NCBI RefSeq assembly: GCF_039768865.1
Contig: NZ_JBDMZQ010000130.1
Length of the DNA stretch: 28,745 nucleotides
Source of the DNA: Wenyingzhuangia sp039768865
GTDB lineage: Bacteria; Bacteroidota; Bacteroidia; Flavobacteriales; Flavobacteriaceae
Reading direction: 5' to 3' (one strand)
Below the pieces are notes generated by a model. It saw only the letters and a program-made list of their open reading frames with translations. It made no database searches and was not told where the DNA came from. Position numbers and translations under genes: made by a program. This document shows, in pieces, positions 15,978 through 23,200 of this stretch. How positions within the stretch are numbered: position 1 is the stretch's first letter; the number at the start of each line of letters is the position of its first letter.

Positions 15978-17000
15978 AGTTTCCACAAACTTTAAATTAG
16001 GAGTCGCATCTGTCTTAATTTCATCCTGGTCCAAATAAATAAAATAGACCTTCATTTCTTTATGATTGTCTGCCAACTTTCTAGCTTTTTTATACCCCAT
16101 AGCCATGAAAGCAGTAGCATAAGCATCTATTTCTCCACAACTAAGTGAAGAAATAATAGAAACACTCAATAAATCAGTTTTCGCAGGAATCCCCCTTTTA
16201 GGATTGAAAGTGTGCGCAATCTTTTCACCTGTTACGGAATCTATTCTATATTTTCTGTAATTCCCCGAAGTCGCAATGGATTCATGTTCAAGGCGTACAA
16301 CTTTCTGTAAGCTTCTTGATCCATCAAAATTTGGCTCCTCGATACCAATCGACCAAAATTGATTTCTTTTATTCTTCCCTTTAGCCCTAATCTCACCGCC
16401 TATTTCAACCAAATAATCCTTAACCCCTTTTTGCTCCAAGAACAGTGCAACAAGGTCAACTCCGTAACCTTTTGCAACTGCGTTAAAATCGAAAACAACA
16501 TCAGGGTTCTTTTTAACCACAGTACGTTCGTCAAGAACCACCTTATCAAAACCTACATACTGCATCAAACTATCAACCTCTTGATTGGTCAAAATTTTAC
16601 TTGACTCCTGATATCCAAAGCCCCAAGCATTTACCATTTTACCAACTGTTGGATCAAAATACCCATCTGTACTTTCGTATACTTTTTTGGAAAGTTTAAA
16701 AACAGCTATAAAATTATCATCCACCATTAACTCTGATGAATCCTTATTTAGTTGACTAATTAAAGAGTTAGGATGGTAAGTTGATAATGAATTGTTCATT
16801 TGGTCAAACAACAACGTTATGGCTTGATTATAGTTGTTGTCCGATGCATCGGCATACTGTATTTGAAATGTTGTGCCAAAAACATTTCCCTGCAATCTAT
16901 AATAACTTACCTCTTTTTTAGAGCAAGATGTCATTAAACAAACAATTAAGACAACAAAAAGCATGGATTTAGTTAAATCCCTAAAAATTGTTTGTTTCAT
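15972..17000 (-). CDS. apbE: FAD:protein FMN transferase ApbE, lipoprotein
   Basis: Attaches FMN covalently to Ser/Thr of flavoproteins such as Na+-NQR or RNF subunits, outside the cytoplasmic membrane. 342 residues with a lipoprotein signal ending in LMTSC (lipid-bearing Cys26). Conserved features are GTTFQIQY near 40, YFDPTVGKMVNAWGFG, DFNAVAKGYGVDLVA (flavin-binding), EIGGEIRAKG, TSGNYRKY, AHTFNPKRG, and the metal-binding DAYATAFMAMG close to the end. No flavoprotein target gene is in the window, so the partner must be elsewhere. It diverges from the OmpA-type lipoprotein gene. Its own promoter is not obvious. The stop interlocks with the methyltransferase stop. Confidence 0.93.
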   Translation of the reverse strand: MKQTIFRDLTKSMLFVVLIVCLMTSCSKKEVSYYRLQGNVFGTTFQIQYADASDNNYNQAITLLFDQMNNSLSTYHPNSLISQLNKDSSELMVDDNFIAVFKLSKKVYESTDGYFDPTVGKMVNAWGFGYQESSKILTNQEVDSLMQYVGFDKVVLDERTVVKKNPDVVFDFNAVAKGYGVDLVALFLEQKGVKDYLVEIGGEIRAKGKNKRNQFWSIGIEEPNFDGSRSLQKVVRLEHESIATSGNYRKYRIDSVTGEKIAHTFNPKRGIPAKTDLLSVSIISSLSCGEIDAYATAFMAMGYKKARKLADNHKEMKVYFIYLDQDEIKTDATPNLKFVETL

Positions 17001-17005
17001 ATGGG

Positions 17006-17035
17006 TTGAAATTTGTTTTAAAGTTTATATATTTG
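17006..17035 (+). promoter_or_regulatory. Flavobacterial promoter of the OmpA-type lipoprotein gene
   Basis: TTG (17006-17008), 19 bases, TATATTTG (17028-17035), then 26 bases to the ATG. It is a textbook match to the Bacteroidetes -33/-7 consensus and starts only 6 bases from the divergent apbE start codon. Confidence 0.8.
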
Positions 17036-17061
17036 TGTAAAAATAATACATTTTATAGACC

Positions 17062-17907
17062 ATGAAAAAAGTTTTGATATTAATCGCATCAGTTTCTTTT
17101 GTAGCTACTTCTTGTGTATCTAAAAAGAAATATACTGATTTACAAACTGAATTAGGTAACAAACTATCTGCTACCGAAAAAACTCTAGCAAACTCTAAAA
17201 TTGATTTAGGAGTTTCAGAAAACAAAGTAGCAACTTTAGAGGACAAAATTGCGTTTTTGGAAAAAGGAAACGAGCAGTCTCTTACAAATGTTGACAACTT
17301 AATTGCAATCTCTAAGTCTGCAACTGAAAATATGAGATCTACATTATCTCAATTGGCAAAAAAGGATGAGTACATTAAGTACGTTCAAGAAGCAAACTCT
17401 AAAAAAGACTCTATCAATTTAGCCGTTGCTTTCAACTTGAAAAAAATATTGCCAAACGGTTTAAACGACGAAGATATTTCTGTTAACATTGAAGGAACTA
17501 AAGTATTCATTTCAATTGCAGATAAATTATTGTTTAATTCTGGTTCTTACAAAATTTCAAAGAGAGCAGGAGCTATCCTAAATAAAGTTGGAGTTGTCGT
17601 AAACGAATACCCAAACATGGATGTAATGGTTGAAGGACACACAGATAACAAGTCTTTTGTTAACGGTTCTCCTATAAAAGACAACTGGGATTTATCTGTA
17701 AAACGTGCTGCTGCTGTAGTTCGTGAGTTACAATCTAAATATGATGTTTTACCATCTAGATTAATTGCTGCTGGTAGATCTGAATATTCTCCTATTGCAG
17801 ACAACGATACTGATGCAAATAGATCTAAAAACAGAAGAACAAAAATAATCATCATGCCTAAGTTAGATGAGTTTTTTGAGCTGCTAGATGACGCTAACGT
17901 AGAATAG
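17062..17907 (+). CDS. OmpA-family peptidoglycan-binding lipoprotein
   Basis: 281 residues. The lipoprotein signal ends VATSC (Cys18). A coiled-coil helix rich in Lys, Leu, Glu and Thr covers about 22-130, and the OmpA C-terminal domain covers about 150-275, with LLFNSGSYKIS, VEGHTDN, NWDLSVKRAAAVV, AAGRSEYSP and NRRTKI. The domain binds the meso-diaminopimelate peptide of peptidoglycan; with a lipid anchor the protein should tether the outer membrane to the cell wall. It has a strong promoter and a strong terminator, so it is a single-gene unit and is probably abundant. A second protein of the same layout is encoded at 23201-24151; the shared C-terminal pattern (LDEFFELLDD here, LDEVVKLLNE there) shows they are paralogues. 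Confidence 0.92.
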   Translation: MKKVLILIASVSFVATSCVSKKKYTDLQTELGNKLSATEKTLANSKIDLGVSENKVATLEDKIAFLEKGNEQSLTNVDNLIAISKSATENMRSTLSQLAKKDEYIKYVQEANSKKDSINLAVAFNLKKILPNGLNDEDISVNIEGTKVFISIADKLLFNSGSYKISKRAGAILNKVGVVVNEYPNMDVMVEGHTDNKSFVNGSPIKDNWDLSVKRAAAVVRELQSKYDVLPSRLIAAGRSEYSPIADNDTDANRSKNRRTKIIIMPKLDEFFELLDDANVE

Positions 17908-17919
17908 CCATTGTCGCTA

Positions 17920-17958
17920 AAAAAAAACCCTCTACTATTTAAGTAGAGGGTTTTTTTT
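17920..17958 (+). terminator. Intrinsic terminator after the OmpA-type gene
   Basis: A perfect 17-base-pair stem (A run, then CCCTCTACT pairing with AGTAGAGGG) with a 5-base loop and eight T residues. It begins 13 bases after the stop codon. The flanking A run makes it symmetrical. Confidence 0.94.
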
Positions 17959-18197
17959 GGCTCATATTTACAACCCTTTTTAGTAACTATGTCATTCAAA
18001 TCTTCATGCACCTAGAAGGTTTAACGCTGACATATTTGTATACCATAGTCTAGCCACCATGCTTTATAAATAGGACTTTAGCATCACTAAAAACATGAGT
18101 AGTCAAAAACATCAAGTGCTGTTTTAAGTGACGAAAACTAGAAAAGTGCCTTTCTATACTTTGTAAAAATACCCTATTCGCCAAGAACTCATAAACA
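17959..18197. other. Gene-free stretch between two terminators
   Basis: About 240 bases between the OmpA-gene terminator and the terminator of the minus-strand barrel gene. The only open frames are a few codons long or are antisense extensions of the OmpA gene. No strong hairpin, tandem repeat or full TAnnTTTG box was found; CATATTTG near 18030 is one base off. I see nothing that supports a gene or a small RNA. Confidence 0.6.
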
Positions 18198-18231
18198 AAA
18201 AGACCAGTGAGTATATACCCACTGGTCTTTT
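18198..18231 (-). terminator. Intrinsic terminator after the barrel-like protein gene
   Basis: AAAAGACCAGTG pairs with CACTGGTCTTTT, continuing into the loop with one mismatch, 19 bases after the minus-strand stop. On the minus strand it is followed by a T-rich tract. Confidence 0.88.
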
Positions 18232-18250
18232 ATTATTTTTAATCACCAGC

Positions 18251-19603
18251 TTAAAACTTAAGACTAACACCTACATAAGGTCTCAATTGGTTAACGGCCA
18301 TGAATGAACCATCTTCTTTTTCGGCAAATGTCCACTGGTAATCTACTCCTGCCTCCATAAACCTATTGATACGATAGGTAACTAATAAGTTGGCTAATGA
18401 ACGCTGATCGAACTTAAATGCGTCACTTAGATCGCTTAACTGGGCTTTGACATAACTACCTCTTGCAGTGAAATTTGCAATTTCCTTAGTCTGTAAATTA
18501 ACTCCAACTATGGCGCCTCTATCGCTCTCCTCTAAAGCATCAGGCAACAATAGTTCTCCTTCAATTTTAACCAAACTTAAAATCTCACTTCCTAACTTTC
18601 CATATATACCCTTGGATTTTTCAGCACCTATAAGTTCTTTTAATCTTGCGTCTTTATTAATTTCATAGGCAAAATTGAAGAATTGAGGAATATAGTTATC
18701 TCCGTACCATTGTCTTTCTATTCTTGCGTTCAAATGGAATACGTTAGCTATGAAGCTAAAATTAGCTTCTATACCCGTTGCAGATCCAGTCCCTGTTCCA
18801 TAGGAACCGTCTTGGTATATCGCTGGATTCTGATTTACATATTCTTCCAAAGCATCATTCTTATTCAAGGTCGCTATTTGTGCGTCTACGGTAAGTCTTA
18901 AAAATAGATTTTGAACTAAAATGGCACCAATATCAAAACCAAAAGCACTATTACCATCTCTTGTGAAGTCGGTTGTAGAAATAGCTCCTTCTTCTGTATA
19001 ATTATCTTTATCCGTAATATAACTCGCCCCAAGCTCAATTGTTTTTATTATCGGAATTCTCGTTTGACCGAATGGCCTGTAGTAAGGTCTTATCGCTAAC
19101 AATTTCTGTGTGGAGTCAAAATTCAGATCACTGTATAAAGCTTCTATCCCAACAACACTATTAAATGTAATATCTGCACTTAAACCTACTTTTCTTCGCT
19201 CAAAAGATACTGCATTGCTATAATTTCCTAAAATGGCACCATATCCTAACTGTTCTCCAGTCATATCTCCTAATTTCACATAGATAGGGTCTTTTTTCTT
19301 CTTTCCATAGCTTAAATATCTAACCATACGCAAAACTCCAACCCCATTATTAAATTCTTCCGTCCTCAGTTCTCCACTCCTAATATCATATAATAAAGGA
19401 ATGTCTAGTCCCAATCCTAATTTACCAAAAGAAAACTCTGGTTGTACTCTCATTCCAACAAAAGTTTGATCTCCAACTGTTGTCAAACCAAAATTTGCAG
19501 ACAAATTATTCTCCTCATCAAAAGCACTTTCAAATCCCTCTTGGGCATAAAAAACCTGATTAGAAAATAAAACAATCACAAAAATTTTAAATAGCTTTTT
19601 CAT
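18251..19603 (-). CDS. Probable outer-membrane beta-barrel protein, function unknown
   Basis: 450 residues from the ATG at 19603. A GTG six codons earlier is possible, but a promoter box at 19632-19639 leaves almost no leader for it. The signal peptide (MKKLFKIFVIVLFSNQVFYAQ) is cut at about residue 21. The mature protein is a series of amphipathic strands ending in Tyr/Phe/Leu and closes with QLRPYVGVSLKF, a terminal Phe as in barrel proteins. It opens NLSANFGLTTVGDQTFVGMRVQPEFSFGKLGLGLDIPL when read in two pieces, NLSANFGLTTVGDQTF and VGMRVQPEFSFGKLG. I recognise no named family. It lies alone between its own promoter and terminator, divergent from an ABC ATPase. It could be a porin-like channel or a structural barrel. 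Confidence 0.7.
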   Translation of the reverse strand: MKKLFKIFVIVLFSNQVFYAQEGFESAFDEENNLSANFGLTTVGDQTFVGMRVQPEFSFGKLGLGLDIPLLYDIRSGELRTEEFNNGVGVLRMVRYLSYGKKKKDPIYVKLGDMTGEQLGYGAILGNYSNAVSFERRKVGLSADITFNSVVGIEALYSDLNFDSTQKLLAIRPYYRPFGQTRIPIIKTIELGASYITDKDNYTEEGAISTTDFTRDGNSAFGFDIGAILVQNLFLRLTVDAQIATLNKNDALEEYVNQNPAIYQDGSYGTGTGSATGIEANFSFIANVFHLNARIERQWYGDNYIPQFFNFAYEINKDARLKELIGAEKSKGIYGKLGSEILSLVKIEGELLLPDALEESDRGAIVGVNLQTKEIANFTARGSYVKAQLSDLSDAFKFDQRSLANLLVTYRINRFMEAGVDYQWTFAEKEDGSFMAVNQLRPYVGVSLKF

Positions 19604-19631
19604 AATGTATAATTTTAACACTTGTGTATTT

Positions 19632-19660
19632 CAAATTTAAAAAAGAATTTACACAAACAA
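19632..19660 (-). promoter_or_regulatory. Flavobacterial promoter of the barrel-like protein gene
   Basis: On the minus strand: TTG (19658-19660), 18 bases, TAAATTTG (19632-19639). The ATG at 19603 lies 28 bases after the box. Confidence 0.72.
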
Positions 19661-19701
19661 AGTATAATCTAATTGTTTCTCAACATACATAATAGAAATC
19701 T

Positions 19702-19709
19702 TATATTTG
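19702..19709 (+). promoter_or_regulatory. -7 box of the ABC ATPase gene
   Basis: TATATTTG, a full match, 21 bases before the ATG. The nearest TTG (19673-19675) is 26 bases upstream, slightly too far, so the -33 element is uncertain. Confidence 0.5.
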
Positions 19710-19730
19710 CTTGATGCTAACTTATGATCC

Positions 19731-20675
19731 ATGCTAGAAATTAAAAATGTTTCTTATGCCTATACCGCAAAAAAAACGATTTTAAAAAACATTAATTTTA
19801 CTGTAAAAAAAGGGGAATATATTGCGCTATTGGGAGAAAGTGGCTGTGGAAAAAGCACACTACTAGAACTCATTTATGGCTTAATGGATATTGAAGAAGG
19901 TGAAATTATTTTTGAGAACAAGAAACTACTTGGTCCCAAATATCACTTAGTTCCTGGTCACCCTTTCATGAAATACTTGGCTCAAGATTTTAGCCTGATG
20001 CCATTTACTACAGTTGCCGAAAATGTTGGAGAATTCTTATCTAATATTTATAAGGATAAAAAAAATGATAGAATTCAAGAGCTTTTAGAAGTTGTTGACA
20101 TGACAGCATTTGCTAAAATCAAAGTGAAAAATTTAAGTGGTGGTCAAAAACAAAGAGTTGCAATTGCTCGTGTTCTAGCGAAAGAGCCAAAGATTTTGTT
20201 ATTAGATGAACCTTTTAGCCACATTGATAATTTTAGAAAAAACAATCTTAGAAGAAATCTTTTTGACTACTTAAAAAAACAAAAAATTACATGTATAGTT
20301 GCTACTCACGACAGTACTGATGCTTTATCTTTTGCAGATACATTGTACATGATCAGAGATCAACAAATTGTTAGACATGGGACTCCTGAAGAAATATACA
20401 ACCGCCCTGGCAATAAATACGTGGCTTCTTTTTTTAATGAAGTAACCGAAATTCAAAAGAAAGACTTTAATATCCATGAAAAAGGAACCGCTCTTTTATA
20501 TCCTGAACAAATTCACCCAGTAGATACGTCAGAAATCAAAGCAATTGTAAAAAACAGCTATTTTAAAGGAAGCCATTACCTTATTGAGGTTGTTTTAAAC
20601 AACACTAGCCTCATGATAAAAAGCAACAAACCCTACCAGAAAAAAGAAACAATATTTCTCTCCATCAAAGCTTAA
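19731..20675 (+). CDS. Stand-alone ABC transporter ATP-binding protein
   Basis: 314 residues, cytoplasmic. The ATPase domain (about 1-220) is complete: Tyr11 A-loop, Walker A GESGCGKST at 35-43, Q-loop in LAQDFSLMP, signature LSGGQKQRVAIAR, Walker B ILLLDEPFSHID, and H-loop VATHDSTDAL. About 90 further residues include LYPEQIHPVD and a weak TOBE-like strand pattern (IKAIVKNSYFKGSHYLIEVV), as in PotA/FbpC-type importers for polyamines, iron or phosphonate. No permease or binding-protein gene is within reach on either side, so the transporter partner is unknown. The stop codon interlocks with that of the DUF4837 gene in the palindrome TTAA. It diverges from the barrel-like protein gene. Confidence 0.85.
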   Translation: MLEIKNVSYAYTAKKTILKNINFTVKKGEYIALLGESGCGKSTLLELIYGLMDIEEGEIIFENKKLLGPKYHLVPGHPFMKYLAQDFSLMPFTTVAENVGEFLSNIYKDKKNDRIQELLEVVDMTAFAKIKVKNLSGGQKQRVAIARVLAKEPKILLLDEPFSHIDNFRKNNLRRNLFDYLKKQKITCIVATHDSTDALSFADTLYMIRDQQIVRHGTPEEIYNRPGNKYVASFFNEVTEIQKKDFNIHEKGTALLYPEQIHPVDTSEIKAIVKNSYFKGSHYLIEVVLNNTSLMIKSNKPYQKKETIFLSIKA

Positions 20676-21679
20676 TTTATTTTTACTGTCTTTAAGATTG
20701 CTTCTAATTCAAAGACAAAATCTCTTTTGTTTACAGAAGGAGCGTAGTTAAAACCTTCAATCACAATCAGCCTTTTGTTTTTTTCATCAACAATAGAATA
20801 ATTTAAAAAAGGTCCTGCACTAAAAGCTCCAAAAACCTCCCAAGTCCCTCTAGTTTCATATGCTTTTTTTCCACCAATTTTGGTCATTTTCATACTGGGA
20901 ATTCTAGCCGCTTCGGTAATCATAAACATCTTATCAGGATCATTCCCTCTGATAAACATCTTTCCTATGCTGTCTCTATTTCTTATCATCTGACTTAATA
21001 TTGTTTCGGTCTCGTCAAACAAAGGAGCCTCGTAGACAATAATATTATTGGTTTGATCTCCAGCAGCAATCCCTCCAGCAATATGACTACGCATCCACAT
21101 AAATGAACCCAATGTATCCATAACCATTTTGTATTTATTAGGAATATTTATCTGTATCCCAATTTTTGATAAAGCCTCAATTCTTTTTGAATACTTCTTC
21201 TCAAGAACATCCTCTTGGATAGAAGTAAGATCTCCATGAGTAAAGGTACTCACAATCTCTTCTGATTTTTCTTCAATCAAAGCTACCAATTGCTGAACTG
21301 TTGGTGCTTTTACCTCTAAAATAGTTTGGGATTGAGCGTATTTGTTTCTAACTGATTTGAACACTTCATGATCTGACAACTGTAAAAACAATAAATTTCT
21401 ACTGTTCTTAAACATTTTAGCAAATGCATCAGAGGGTATTACAGAAATATCAAACTGAGGCTCTGGTTGAGGCAAACCCTTGAGCGGTTTTTTGATAATC
21501 TTTCTAAGTTCATGCCCTGCTTGACCTTTCCAAATATTATCCTCAACCACTATAATGACATGGTTTATCCTTCCGATAGAACTTGGCTTCATATAGTCAT
21601 TACTCTTCTTTTTTCCTTCATTACTACCACAAGCAATGATTAGCATCGTAGCTAATATTGTAAATATATTTTTTATCAT
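20672..21679 (-). CDS. DUF4837-family lipoprotein, function unknown
   Basis: 335 residues with a lipoprotein signal ending IIACGS (Cys17), so attached to a membrane outside the cytoplasm. The mature part begins after a polar linker with INHVIIVVEDNIWKG and continues as mixed alpha/beta. Recurrent features of the family are PQPEPQFDIS, NLLFLQL, SFMWMRSHIAGG, TRGTWEVFGAFSAGPF and a final strand RLIVIEGFNYAP. No catalytic motif is apparent. The start codon overlaps the stop of the lytic transglycosylase by 4 bases (ATGA), so translation is coupled, and the whole run is about the cell envelope. A role in peptidoglycan turnover or its control is a reasonable inference only. Confidence 0.8.
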   Translation of the reverse strand: MIKNIFTILATMLIIACGSNEGKKKSNDYMKPSSIGRINHVIIVVEDNIWKGQAGHELRKIIKKPLKGLPQPEPQFDISVIPSDAFAKMFKNSRNLLFLQLSDHEVFKSVRNKYAQSQTILEVKAPTVQQLVALIEEKSEEIVSTFTHGDLTSIQEDVLEKKYSKRIEALSKIGIQINIPNKYKMVMDTLGSFMWMRSHIAGGIAAGDQTNNIIVYEAPLFDETETILSQMIRNRDSIGKMFIRGNDPDKMFMITEAARIPSMKMTKIGGKKAYETRGTWEVFGAFSAGPFLNYSIVDEKNKRLIVIEGFNYAPSVNKRDFVFELEAILKTVKIN

Positions 21680-23199
21680 AGTGTGTTTTTATAAATAACC
21701 AAACGACTTCCTAACTTTAAATTGTTTCCCTCCCAAAGACCATTCCAAGCCCTTAATGACTTAACTGTCACTTTATACTTTTGAGAAATATCCCACAAAT
21801 TGTCACCATACTTTATTTTATGATAAACTTTCTTGCCTTTAATAGACACTTTAGATATTGCTGATTTAGATTTTTTTACCGAATAATTCAAACGCTTAGG
21901 ATAGATAGTTAATCTTTGTCCTATCTGTAAATTTGAAGTCGATAAGCCATTCCATTTTTTAAGATCTCGAACATAAACACCGTGTTTTTCAGCAATAGAG
22001 CCTAAATAATCTCCTGATTTCACTCTGTATCGAATACGCTTACTCATTTCAAAATACTGTGGTAAGGGTTTTTCTCGATCATTTACCTGTGAAGTAGCGT
22101 AAGAATAAATATCTTTTTCATTTTCGACAAAAGTGAGTGCATCTTTCAAAGGCAATGTCAAAGTGTAATTTCTGTTCTTTACATATGGAATGATGTTTAA
22201 TTTATATGATGGATTTAGAAATTCTAACATTTCGATATCCGTTCCTAACTTGGCTTGGATTTGTTGGAAAGTAAGCAATTGTTTTACTTGAATTGTATCT
22301 ACATCAAACCTATGTATCATGGGAGGTTTTGTATAGATGCCATGTTCTTTAGCATATTCAAAAATATACATAGTAGCGTAAAACGCTGGCAAATAATCAG
22401 CGGTTTCTTTGGGCAAAAAAGGTCTTATGTTCCAATAATTAGTTCTGTTTCCAGATCTTCTGATTGCTTTTGACACGTTTCCTGGTCCAGAATTATAGGC
22501 GGCTAGGGCTAAATCCCAGTCGTTAAAGCTATGATATAGCCTTTCTAAATACCTACAAGCCGCTTGAGTAGATTTTATGGGATCTTGTCTCTCATCTACA
22601 TAAGAACTTACCTTCAGTCCAAACATTTTACCGGTTGCATACATAAACTGCCACAAACCTGTTGCTCCCACTCCAGATTTTGCCCGAGGCTTTAAGGCAG
22701 ACTCTACGATAGCTAAATACTTAATTTCTAATGGAATTTCATATTTTGCTAGCTGATCTTCAAATAGAGGGAAATAATATTCTGCCCTTGCCATCATATC
22801 AGGGTAATACCTACTCCTGTATTTCAAATAGCTTTTGATTACTCTCTCTAGCTCTACATTGTATTCTAAATGAAAAGGAGTTTTTGCATTGAGAAGGGAT
22901 AATCTTTTTTTTAAAGTGTCGGTTGGTAAGGAATTTTTATCCGTAAAAAGAGAAACATTTTGAGTTTTTAAATTCGAAAAAACACTATCTATATCAGAGT
23001 TTTTATATATGTTCTCTATCCATAAACGATCTATCTCAGCCAATGTTTCTGGCTTAATAGTATCCTGTTTACAAGTAGAAGTTAGCCTTTGAACGCTCTT
23101 GACTTCTTTTATACTATCTTTTATTGTTTGAGCAGACAAAGTATAGATCCCAAGAAAAAACAAGATCCTAGCAAACCTAATCCTTTTTACCTTTGACAT
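21676..23199 (-). CDS. LysM lytic transglycosylase (MltD-like)
   Basis: 507 residues. Cleaves the MurNAc-GlcNAc bond of peptidoglycan, forming anhydro-muropeptides, in the periplasm. The signal peptide ends near residue 23 (LSAQ). The goose-lysozyme-like SLT domain spans about 150-290: catalytic Glu166 in VESALKP, then GATGLWQFM (178-186) and AAYNSGPGNV (234-243). Two LysM glycan-binding modules follow at about 391-433 and 459-503, each with the (K/Y)xGDxLxxI pattern and a WNGL end. No lipobox is seen, unlike E. coli MltD. It starts 1 base after the OmpA-type gene stop and overlaps the DUF4837 gene by 4 bases. The set joins wall cleavage, wall tethering and an unknown lipoprotein. Confidence 0.93.
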   Translation of the reverse strand: MSKVKRIRFARILFFLGIYTLSAQTIKDSIKEVKSVQRLTSTCKQDTIKPETLAEIDRLWIENIYKNSDIDSVFSNLKTQNVSLFTDKNSLPTDTLKKRLSLLNAKTPFHLEYNVELERVIKSYLKYRSRYYPDMMARAEYYFPLFEDQLAKYEIPLEIKYLAIVESALKPRAKSGVGATGLWQFMYATGKMFGLKVSSYVDERQDPIKSTQAACRYLERLYHSFNDWDLALAAYNSGPGNVSKAIRRSGNRTNYWNIRPFLPKETADYLPAFYATMYIFEYAKEHGIYTKPPMIHRFDVDTIQVKQLLTFQQIQAKLGTDIEMLEFLNPSYKLNIIPYVKNRNYTLTLPLKDALTFVENEKDIYSYATSQVNDREKPLPQYFEMSKRIRYRVKSGDYLGSIAEKHGVYVRDLKKWNGLSTSNLQIGQRLTIYPKRLNYSVKKSKSAISKVSIKGKKVYHKIKYGDNLWDISQKYKVTVKSLRAWNGLWEGNNLKLGSRLVIYKNTL

Positions 23200-23200
23200 A

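Noticed and set aside
17547..18011. A 154-residue minus-strand open frame over the end of the OmpA-type gene
   Set aside because: It crosses the terminator and mirrors the OmpA domain codons. A similar antisense frame appears over the second OmpA copy, which shows it is a by-product of the conserved coding sequence.
17959..18197. Small RNA in the gene-free stretch
   Set aside because: No full promoter box, no strong internal hairpin and no repeat; the two hairpins at its ends are explained as terminators of the flanking genes.
19731..20675. ABC ATPase as part of a defence or secretion system
   Set aside because: The sequence is a plain import-type ATPase with a TOBE-like end, and no nuclease, toxin, membrane-fusion or permease gene adjoins it.
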